A stretch of 5,855 nt of DNA from assembly GCA_012027055.1 (NCBI GenBank), contig VEPF01000443.1, positions 1-5,855 on the forward strand. The letters run 5' to 3'. The translations under genes and the position numbers were made by a program. This stretch comes from Gemmatimonadota bacterium. Lineage in GTDB: Bacteria; Gemmatimonadota; Gemmatimonadetes; Longimicrobiales; RSA9. Every line of letters begins with the position of its first letter. Position 1 is the first letter of the stretch. Shown in pieces: positions 1 through 4,935 of the stretch. Below the pieces are notes generated by a model, which was given only the letters and a program-made list of their open reading frames with translations, was not told where the DNA came from and ran no database searches.

Positions 1-849
1 CTCATGAGCACGTGGCGGCCCGAGTCGGAGATCTCCCGCCTGAACGCGGCCGCCGGGAGCGGAACCTGGACCCGGCTGTCCCGGGAAACGCTGGCAGTGC
101 TGGCCGCGGCCCGTCGCCTCGCGCAGCTGAGCGGCGGGGCGTTCGACGTGACCGTGGGCCCGCTGATGTGGGCGTGGGGGTTCCGGGGTCGGGACGAGCC
201 CCACCGACCGGCCCCGGCCACCCTCGACTCCGCGCGGGCGCTGGTGGGCAGCCGGCTGCTGGAGCTTGATAGCGCCGGCGGGAGCGCGCGCCTGCTAGCG
301 CGGGGCGCGACCGTGGACCTGGGCGCGATCGCGAAGGGCTATGCGCTCGACCTGGCGGCCGCCGCCATGCAGGCCGCCGGCGCCACCGCGGGCATGGTGG
401 ACCTGGGCGGGAACGTGCTGGTGTTCGGGCCGCCGCCCGAGGGCCGGGAGGCCTGGGTCATCGGCATCCTCGACCCGCGCGATCCGGCCGCCACCATGGG
501 CGAGATCCGCCTGCGCGCCGGGTCGGTGGCCAGTTCCGGCGATTACGAGCAGTTCTTCGAGGCGGCCGGCGTGCGCTACTCACACATCATGGACCCGGCC
601 ACCGGTGAGCCCGCCCGCGGCACTCTGCAGACCACCGTGGTGGCCCCAACCGGGCTGCAGTCCGACGGTCTGTCCACCACGCTCTTCGTGCTCGGCCCGG
701 AACGGGGCCGGTCCGTGCTCGCCCGGCCCTTCGCACGCGGGGCCGCGGTGGTCTGGGTGCGCGACTCCCTCCCGTTGGACGCGTCCGACGTGGTGGTGGC
801 CGGCGCCGACCCCGGCCGCATCCGCATCGCCATGCCGGGCAGGCGCTGA
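1..849 (+). CDS. apbE: FAD:protein FMN transferase (ApbE family), 5'-truncated
   Basis: ApbE enzymes use FAD and Mg2+ to attach FMN covalently to a Thr in flavoprotein targets such as NqrB/NqrC and RnfD/RnfG, usually on the outer face of the inner membrane. Counting from the Met at nt 4, visible family motifs are PESEISRLN (6-14), GGAFDVTVGPL (44-54) followed by WGF (58-60), DLGAIAKGYALDLA (105-118), MVDLGGN (131-137), SSGDYEQFF (177-185), HIMDPATGEP (194-203) and the metal-site region SDGLSTTLFVLG (220-231). The Met at nt 4 is probably internal: STWRPESEISRLN normally lies some 50-60 residues into the protein, and the frame is open to the window edge (nt 1-3 encode Leu). The signal peptide or lipobox therefore cannot be judged. 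The gene ends at TGA 847-849. No Nqr/Rnf partner is visible, so the substrate is unknown. Family assignment is secure; whether it shares an operon with the next gene is unclear. Confidence 0.95.
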   Translation, partial: LMSTWRPESEISRLNAAAGSGTWTRLSRETLAVLAAARRLAQLSGGAFDVTVGPLMWAWGFRGRDEPHRPAPATLDSARALVGSRLLELDSAGGSARLLARGATVDLGAIAKGYALDLAAAAMQAAGATAGMVDLGGNVLVFGPPPEGREAWVIGILDPRDPAATMGEIRLRAGSVASSGDYEQFFEAAGVRYSHIMDPATGEPARGTLQTTVVAPTGLQSDGLSTTLFVLGPERGRSVLARPFARGAAVVWVRDSLPLDASDVVVAGADPGRIRIAMPGRR

Positions 850-860
850 GTACGCCCGGC
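834..860 (+). other. GC hairpin across the apbE stop codon
   Basis: GCCGGGC (834-840) and GCCCGGC (854-860) are perfect 7-bp complements separated by a 13-nt loop that contains the apbE stop. No T-run follows, so it is not a classical Rho-independent terminator. It may protect the mRNA 3' end or be a chance product of high G+C. Confidence 0.4.
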
Positions 861-861
861 C

Positions 862-905
862 GGCTAACGCCACCTCCCTCCCGCGTGTCTCCTAGATTGC
901 ACAGC
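862..905 (+). promoter_or_regulatory. possible promoter upstream of the sigma gene (tentative)
   Basis: Two weak signals lie in the only sizeable gap before the sigma gene. TAGATT (893-898) fits a TANNNT -10 hexamer, and its distance of 7 nt from ATG 906 would put the transcript start at or next to the start codon. No Shine-Dalgarno sequence precedes that ATG. Alternatively GGCTAAC (862-868) and CGTGTCT (884-890), 15 nt apart, loosely resemble the GGAAC / CGTC pattern of ECF-type promoters, which would allow autoregulation. Neither matches well and no housekeeping -35 is visible. Confidence 0.25.
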
Positions 906-1454
906 ATGGGCGAAACCGATGCGATACTGGTACTGCGCTCGCGGCGGGGAGACGCGGCAGCGTTCGAGGAGCTTGTGCGCCGGCACATGCGCAAGGCTTA
1001 CCTCACCGCGCTGTCACAGCTCGGTGATGTCGCGGCCGCCGAGGACGTGACCCAGGACGCGCTGATCGCGGCCCTCGAGCGGATCGAGGACTGCCGCGAG
1101 CCCGAGCATTTCGCAGCCTGGCTCATTCGGATCGCCCGCAACAAGGCGCACAACTACCGGCGGCGGGAGCGGGTGCGCAGTGCCCTGCCGCTCGAGGCCG
1201 CGGACCGGCTGCCCGCGGCCAGCGATCCCCTGCGGGACGCCAGCCGGGACGAGCTGCGGAAGCAGTTGCTGAGCGCCCTGGACACGCTCACCGAGCGACA
1301 GCGGGAGGCGGTCTATCTGTTCGAGGTGGAAGGCCTGCGGCACGCGGAAATAGCCGAGCTGCTGGGACTGAAGGAAGGCAACGTGCGGTACCACGTATTC
1401 CAGGCGCGGCGAGCGCTGCGCGAAAAGCTGGGCGGTGTCTATGGAGAGGGATGA
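906..1454 (+). CDS. ECF-type sigma-70 family RNA polymerase sigma factor
   Basis: This encodes a 182-residue two-domain sigma factor that would redirect RNA polymerase to alternative promoters. The sigma-2 region spans about residues 8-87, including AEDVTQDALIAAL (45-57) and the promoter-melting/-10 helix FAAWLIRIARNKAHNYRRR (69-87). A variable linker (about 90-117) follows, then sigma-4 (about 118-176) with LDTLTERQREAVYL and the helix-turn-helix RHAEIAELLGLKEGNVRYHV (145-164). Length and domain order are normal for the ECF group and there is no C-terminal extension. ATG 906 was chosen because MGETDAILVLRSRRGD aligns with usual ECF N-termini; an in-frame GTG at 885 would add seven residues but has no ribosome site either. 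The stop overlaps the next gene by 14 nt, suggesting translational coupling to a regulator, as is common for sigma/anti-sigma pairs. Sigma family identity is secure; the ECF subgroup and regulon are not determined. Confidence 0.93.
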   Translation: MGETDAILVLRSRRGDAAAFEELVRRHMRKAYLTALSQLGDVAAAEDVTQDALIAALERIEDCREPEHFAAWLIRIARNKAHNYRRRERVRSALPLEAADRLPAASDPLRDASRDELRKQLLSALDTLTERQREAVYLFEVEGLRHAEIAELLGLKEGNVRYHVFQARRALREKLGGVYGEG

Positions 1455-1839
1455 ACTGAACGAGCGGATCGATCTCTCCGCGCTGGACCCGTTCGCGGAT
1501 CCGGCCGCGCGGGACGCCTTCGTCGCCCGGGTACTGGATCGCGGCGCGTTCGAGCTGGCGCGCCGGCGCCGCGACACTGCGGGGGAGCGGCTCTGGAATG
1601 GCGGCTCGGTGTTCGGCGTGATGGCCGGCTGGGCACGCCCGGCCCTGGCCGCGGCTGCGCTCGTGCTCCTGGTGTCCGGGTACGCGCTGCGCACCGGCCG
1701 CGCGCAGCAGCAGGAAGCGCAATCCGGCCTGATCGAGGCGATGGCCCTGCCCTCGCCGGTCGAGCAGTGGCTGTCCGAGGAACGGACGCCGACCACGGCC
1801 GACCTGATCCTGACGCTCGAGGGAGGCACAGGATGGTAA
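1441..1839 (+). CDS. small one-TM protein, putative anti-sigma factor
   Basis: The 132-residue product is not recognised as a named family. It has an acidic N-terminal segment (LDPFADPAARDAFVARVL, 15-32), an Arg-rich patch (ARRRR, 40-44), one hydrophobic segment (about 66-83, ARPALAAAALVLLVSGYAL with flanks) and a ~48-residue C-terminal part that would be periplasmic if the basic side is cytoplasmic. It has no Cys or His, so it cannot be a zinc-binding (ZAS) anti-sigma factor of the HxxxCxxC type. Position directly after the sigma gene, the overlap, and the cytoplasm-TM-periplasm layout suggest a CnrY-like anti-sigma factor that holds the sigma factor through its short N-terminal segment; this is inference from context. 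ATG 1441 lies inside the sigma gene; a GTG at 1435 is an alternative. No clear Shine-Dalgarno sequence is visible, consistent with coupled translation. TAA 1837-1839 overlaps the next gene by 7 nt. Confidence 0.75.
   Translation: MERDELNERIDLSALDPFADPAARDAFVARVLDRGAFELARRRRDTAGERLWNGGSVFGVMAGWARPALAAAALVLLVSGYALRTGRAQQQEAQSGLIEAMALPSPVEQWLSEERTPTTADLILTLEGGTGW
1821..1826 (+). promoter_or_regulatory. ribosome binding site for the Spy/CnrX-like gene
   Basis: GGGAGG sits 6 nt before ATG 1833 and lies within the end of the preceding gene. It favours 1833 over the in-frame ATG at 1848, which has only a closer, weaker AAGAGG (1838-1843). Confidence 0.6.
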
Positions 1840-2372
1840 GAGGCGCAATGGCGCGCTCACGCTGGATCGCGCTGGCCGTGCTCTCGGCCGTCTTCCTGGC
1901 CGGCGCCGCGGTCGGGGCAGCCGCCTTCACGATGCTGACCCGCACTCGGCAAGAGCAGCCCCAGCGTCCGGGACCGGGCGGCCCGCGGACCAGCCGGGGG
2001 AACGGCCCGTCGATCTTCGACCAGATGGAGCTCACGGCCGCCCAGAAGGCGGCCATGGACTCCATCATGGAAAAGCGCCGGCGGGAGATGGACGCCTTCT
2101 GGAAGCAGCACAATCCGGAGGTGCGGGCCATCGTCGACTCCGCCCGTGCGGAAGCGGACCGGCTGCTGACGCCCGAGCAGCGCCAGAAGTTCGAGGAGTT
2201 CCGGGAGCGCCGGCGCCGCGAGCACACGGCACCGGGACGGGACGGCCGCATGCCGCCTCCCATGGGCAGCGATTCGGCGGGCGGGCGGGTCAGTCTTTAC
2301 GAGCCGCGACACATCTGCGCGAAGCGCAGGATGAACGGAAGCCCGACCGGGCCCGGCGCCCGGGTCCGGTAG
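1833..2372 (+). CDS. membrane-anchored periplasmic LTxxQ protein (Spy/CpxP/CnrX-like)
   Basis: The 179-residue product has an N-terminal hydrophobic helix (about 11-35, after a basic [10 protein letters not shown] start), a Pro/Gly/Arg linker (about 40-60) and then an alpha-helical hairpin with two LTxxQ motifs: LTAAQ (67-71, helix to about 92) and LTPEQ (112-116, in a helix 95-130). Two LTxxQ motifs in a charged helical hairpin mark the Spy/CpxP/ZraP/CnrX superfamily of periplasmic chaperones and stress sensors. There is no signal-peptidase site as clear as in free Spy, so it is probably anchored like CnrX. The only histidines are 93, 131 and 160, and no HxxxH pair is seen, so metal binding is unproven. 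A tail after 131 (Pro/Met-rich, then PRHICAKRR at 158-166) is unusual; its codons keep high GC3 (23 of the last 27 end in G/C), which argues against a frameshift. It probably senses envelope stress for the sigma/anti-sigma pair upstream. Confidence 0.85.
   Translation: MVRGAMARSRWIALAVLSAVFLAGAAVGAAAFTMLTRTRQEQPQRPGPGGPRTSRGNGPSIFDQMELTAAQKAAMDSIMEKRRREMDAFWKQHNPEVRAIVDSARAEADRLLTPEQRQKFEEFRERRRREHTAPGRDGRMPPPMGSDSAGGRVSLYEPRHICAKRRMNGSPTGPGARVR
2346..2370 (+). other. strong RNA hairpin just before the ATPase ribosome site
   Basis: ACCGGGCCCGG (2346-2356) pairs with CCGGGTCCGGT (2360-2370) over 11 positions, ten Watson-Crick and one G-U, around a CGC loop. It covers the last codons of the upstream gene and ends right where the AGGGAGG ribosome site begins. 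No T-run follows, so termination is unlikely; a role in mRNA processing or translation is possible. Confidence 0.6.
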
Positions 2373-2377
2373 GGAGG
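2371..2377 (+). promoter_or_regulatory. ribosome binding site for the ABC ATPase gene
   Basis: AGGGAGG lies 5 nt before GTG 2383 and fixes this GTG as the start. It overlaps the upstream stop codon (2370-2372), so ribosomes ending there could open the adjoining hairpin and load the next start. Confidence 0.75.
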
Positions 2378-2382
2378 GAATA

Positions 2383-3141
2383 GTGAGCACGTTGACGACC
2401 GTCGAACCGATCCGCGGCGGGACCGCGGGCAACGGTCACGGCGCCGAGATCATTCGTACCCGGGGACTGACCAAGAACTACGACCTGGGGGCAGAAGTGG
2501 TGCACGCGCTGCGCGGCATCGACCTGCTCATCAAGCGCACCGAGTACGTGGCGATCATGGGGCCTTCGGGTTCGGGAAAGTCCACCCTGATGAACCTGAT
2601 CGGCTGCCTCGACACACCCACCTCGGGCGACTACTGGCTGAACGGCCAACCCGTGGCGGAGCGGACCGAGAACGAGCTCGCGGAGATTCGCAATCGCGAG
2701 ATCGGCTTCGTGTTCCAGACCTTTAACCTGCTGGCGCGCGCGACCGCGCGGCACAACGTCGAGCTGCCGCTGATCTACTCGGGCATGAGCAAGCACGAGC
2801 GGCAGCAGCGCGCCCGGGCCATGCTGGAGCGCGTGGGGCTGGGCGACCGCATGCAGCACAAGCCCGCCGAGCTGTCCGGCGGGCAGCGCCAGCGGGTGGC
2901 GATCGCACGCGCGCTCATCAACGATCCGGCCCTGCTGCTGGCCGATGAGCCGACCGGCAACCTCGATACTCAGACCGGGATCGAGATCATGGCGCTCTTC
3001 GACCAGCTGCAGAAGGAAGGGCAGACCATCGTGCTGGTCACGCACGAGCACGACATTGCCGAGCATGCCAACCGGCAGATCCACATCCGGGATGGCATGA
3101 TCGAACGCGATGAGACCCGCGCCGCCCGCGCGAGCCTCTGA
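2383..3141 (+). CDS. ABC transporter ATP-binding protein (MacB/LolD type)
   Basis: This 252-residue ATPase powers the exporter encoded downstream. Visible motifs are Walker A GPSGSGKS (60-67), the Q-loop FVFQTFNLL (Gln112), signature [15 protein letters not shown] (164-178), Walker B LLLADEP with catalytic Glu189, the D-loop TGNLD (191-195) and switch His221 in VTHEHD. The [21 protein letters not shown] and [13 protein letters not shown] wording is typical of the MacB/LolD/FtsE-like class that pairs with MacB/FtsX-fold permeases. All catalytic residues are present. The N-terminus carries about 20 extra residues before the usual RGLTKNY start, rich in Gly/Thr. Unlike E. coli MacB, where the ATPase is fused to the permease, here it is a separate chain and the partner permease lies two genes downstream. 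The start is GTG 2383. Substrate cannot be read from the ATPase. High confidence in family, moderate in the MacB rather than LolD role, which rests on the adjacent MacA-like gene. Confidence 0.95.
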   Translation: MSTLTTVEPIRGGTAGNGHGAEIIRTRGLTKNYDLGAEVVHALRGIDLLIKRTEYVAIMGPSGSGKSTLMNLIGCLDTPTSGDYWLNGQPVAERTENELAEIRNREIGFVFQTFNLLARATARHNVELPLIYSGMSKHERQQRARAMLERVGLGDRMQHKPAELSGGQRQRVAIARALINDPALLLADEPTGNLDTQTGIEIMALFDQLQKEGQTIVLVTHEHDIAEHANRQIHIRDGMIERDETRAARASL

Positions 3142-3149
3142 TGGGACAC

Positions 3150-3176
3150 GGCGGCCACGCGAGGGCGCGCGCCGCC
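3150..3176 (+). other. hairpin in the ATPase-adaptor intergenic gap
   Basis: GGCGGC (3150-3155) pairs with GCCGCC (3171-3176); inside it CGCG (3158-3161) pairs with CGCG (3166-3169) around an AGGG loop, with a 2-by-1 internal loop between the stems. It sits in the longest gap of the operon (3142-3216). No T-run follows, so read-through is expected; it could act as an RNA stability or processing element. Confidence 0.45.
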
Positions 3177-3203
3177 AGGGCGGTATCCAGAGTGATTCAC
3201 ACC

Positions 3204-3210
3204 GAGGGAG
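3204..3210 (+). promoter_or_regulatory. ribosome binding site that decides the adaptor start
   Basis: GAGGGAG directly abuts ATG 3211 but is 6 nt from the in-frame GTG at 3217. The spacing favours GTG 3217, which removes two residues from the signal peptide. The ATG remains possible if only GAGG (3204-3207) pairs. Confidence 0.55.
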
Positions 3211-3216
3211 ATGATC

Positions 3217-4926
3217 GTGAACGCTAGAGTATTGGTCAGGCTGGGCCTGGGGCTCGCGACCAGCGTGGCGCTCGCCGCCTGCGGCAAGGGGTCGGCCGAC
3301 GAGGCGGCAACGCCCGCATCCGAGGTGGCCACCATCGGCCGCGCGTCGCTCACCATCACCGCCGAGGCCTCCGGCCAGGTGGAGCCGATCCGCGAGGTGG
3401 AGGTGAAGTCCACGGCCTCCGGCGAGATCCTGGCGCTGCACGTCGAAACCGGCATGACCGTGCCGCAGGGCACCCTGCTCGCGGAAGTCGATCCGCGCGA
3501 CGTGCGCAACTCCCTCGCCCAGGCGGAGGCGGACCTGACCGTGGCCGAGCAGCGGGCGACCACCGCCGCCGAACAGAGGAAGCGGACCCAGGAACTGCGC
3601 GACGCCAACGTGGTGACCGCGCAGGAACTCGAGTCCGCGGTGCTGGAGCAGGCGAACGCGCGGGCCTCGATCATCAAGGCGCAAACGAACCTGCAGCTGG
3701 CGCGCGAGCGCATGAATGACGTGCAGATCCGGGCGCCGATCGCCGGCACCGTGATCTCCAAGTCCGTGGAGCAGGGCACGATCATCGCCTCGGCCAGCCA
3801 GAACATCTCGGGCGGCACCACGCTCATGCAGATGGCCGACCTGGCCACCATGCAGGTGCGGGCGCTCGTCGATGAGACCGACATCGGCAAGATCCAGCCG
3901 GGCATGTCCACGCGCGTGAGCGTCGAGGCCTACCCGGAGCGTACCTTCCGCGGCAGCCTCTACAAGATCGAACCGCAGGCCGTGGTCGAACAGAATGTGA
4001 CCATGTTCCCGGTGCTGGTCCGGCTGGACAATCCGGAGGGGCTGCTCAAGCCGGGCATGAACGCCGACATCGCGGTCGAGATCGCGCAGCGCGAGAACGC
4101 TCTGGTGGTGCCCAACGCGGCGATCGTGGCCACCGCGGACGCCACGGCCGCTGGTGAGGTGCTGGGACTGAGCGAGGAGTCGGTACAGAACTCGCTACGC
4201 GGTGGCGGGAACGGTGGCGGCGCGCCGGGCGAGGATCAGGCGGTTCAGGGCGGCGGCGGCGCGGGCCAGCGGCCGGCGGCAGCGGGCGAGCAGAACGCTC
4301 CGGCCGGGCCGGGCGGCCAGCCGGCGGCGCCGCAGGCCGGCGGCCAGCAGCCGGGCGCACCCGCTGAGCTGGCGCGGGCAGGTGGCCAGCCGGGCGCCGG
4401 TGCCCCTGGCGCCCAGGGTGCGCCGACGGCGCAGGCCGGCGGCGATGATGCCAAGCGGCAGGAGTGCCAGCAGCTGATGACCCGCATCCGCGAGAGCGGC
4501 GGCTTCCAGAACCTGAGCGAAGCGGATCGCACGAAGATGCGCGACTGCCGTTCGGTCCTGGGCTTCGGCCAGCGCGGCGGGAACGGCGGCGGCATGGGCG
4601 GTTTCGGCGGGCAGCGTAGCCGTAACCCGGACGACCGGGCGGTGGTGGTGTTCCTGCTGGGCGAGCAGGGCCCGGAGGCGCGGCGGATCTTGGTCGGCCT
4701 GAACGACTTCGACAACAGCGAGGTGATCAGCGGGCTGAAGGATGGCGACAAGGTGATCCTGATCTCGGTCGCGCGCCTGCAGGCCCAGCAGGAAGAGATG
4801 AACCAGCGGATCCGCGAGCGCGCCGGCGCCAGCGGCGTGCTCAGCGGCGGCGGCATGGGCGGCCCGGGCATGGGTGGCCCGCCCGGCGGCGGCCCTGGCG
4901 GCGCCGGCGGCCGGGGTGGCAGGTAG
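3217..4926 (+). CDS. MacA-like periplasmic adaptor lipoprotein with long insertion
   Basis: This 569-residue membrane fusion protein would join the inner-membrane MacB-type pump to an outer-membrane TolC-like channel. Counting from GTG 3217: a signal peptide ends in lipobox LAAC (Cys22), so it is a lipoprotein. Then come the first lipoyl half (about 56-94, TASGEILALHVETGMTVPQG), an alpha-hairpin (95-168), the second lipoyl half (169-210, IRAPIAGTVIS), the beta-barrel (211-294) and VVPNAAI (297-303), which starts the membrane-proximal part. That part is interrupted at about 329-474 by a Gly/Pro/Ala/Gln-rich insertion with GGQ repeats (366-395) and a helical segment carrying Cys417 and Cys444. 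It resumes at RAVVVFLLGEQG and GLNDFDNSEVISGLKDGDKVIL (split by the window near 475-517). A Gly-rich tail ends the protein. E. coli MacA is about 370 residues, so the excess is mainly insertion and tail. An outer-membrane channel gene is not visible. Confidence 0.92.
   Translation: MNARVLVRLGLGLATSVALAACGKGSADEAATPASEVATIGRASLTITAEASGQVEPIREVEVKSTASGEILALHVETGMTVPQGTLLAEVDPRDVRNSLAQAEADLTVAEQRATTAAEQRKRTQELRDANVVTAQELESAVLEQANARASIIKAQTNLQLARERMNDVQIRAPIAGTVISKSVEQGTIIASASQNISGGTTLMQMADLATMQVRALVDETDIGKIQPGMSTRVSVEAYPERTFRGSLYKIEPQAVVEQNVTMFPVLVRLDNPEGLLKPGMNADIAVEIAQRENALVVPNAAIVATADATAAGEVLGLSEESVQNSLRGGGNGGGAPGEDQAVQGGGGAGQRPAAAGEQNAPAGPGGQPAAPQAGGQQPGAPAELARAGGQPGAGAPGAQGAPTAQAGGDDAKRQECQQLMTRIRESGGFQNLSEADRTKMRDCRSVLGFGQRGGNGGGMGGFGGQRSRNPDDRAVVVFLLGEQGPEARRILVGLNDFDNSEVISGLKDGDKVILISVARLQAQQEEMNQRIRERAGASGVLSGGGMGGPGMGGPPGGGPGGAGGRGGR
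4312..4401 (+). repeat. imperfect GGQ-encoding repeats in the adaptor insertion
   Basis: Three related units, GGQPA, GGQQPGA and GGQPGAG, are encoded by variants of GGCCAGC with similar flanking codons. They sit within a low-complexity Gly/Pro/Ala/Gln stretch (about 4201-4440) and probably arose by slippage or unequal exchange. The encoded segment is likely disordered. Confidence 0.5.
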
Positions 4927-4930
4927 GAGG
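4926..4930 (+). promoter_or_regulatory. ribosome binding site for the permease gene
   Basis: GGAGG lies 5 nt before ATG 4936 and overlaps the last base of the adaptor stop codon (4924-4926). It supports tight coupling of adaptor and permease translation. Confidence 0.75.
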
Positions 4931-4935
4931 CAACG

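Noticed and set aside
4..6. ATG at 4 as the true apbE start
   Set aside because: It falls in the middle of a conserved ApbE motif, the frame is open upstream, and the usual N-terminal ~50-60 residues are missing.
834..860. Rho-independent terminator after apbE
   Set aside because: A stem is present but no T-run follows, so only a hairpin is reported.
341..895. 184-codon plus-strand frame overlapping the apbE gene
   Set aside because: Pro/Ser/Trp/Cys-rich out-of-frame translation of a clear ApbE domain.
1014..1829. 271-codon minus-strand frame opposite the sigma and one-TM genes
   Set aside because: Ser/Arg/Ala-rich shadow with no motif; the plus strand holds a clear sigma factor.
1833..2372. 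Calling the LTxxQ protein a nickel/cobalt or zinc sensor (CnrX/ZraP)
   Set aside because: The His-rich or HxxxH ligand pattern of those sensors is not visible; only the fold class and membrane anchor are supported.
2281..2383. Frameshift near the end of the LTxxQ gene, giving an alternative end at TAG 2381-2383 overlapping the ATPase GTG
   Set aside because: The annotated frame keeps high GC3 to its stop while the alternative frame has clearly weaker third-position bias.
2290..3684. 464-codon open frame on the minus strand opposite the ABC ATPase and adaptor
   Set aside because: It lies antisense to genes with unmistakable motifs; its protein is His/Arg/Leu-rich without domains. Long antisense frames are expected in high-G+C coding DNA.
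4201..4440. CRISPR-like or tandem-repeat array
   Set aside because: Repeats are short, imperfect and in frame with coding; they encode a Gly/Pro/Gln-rich linker.
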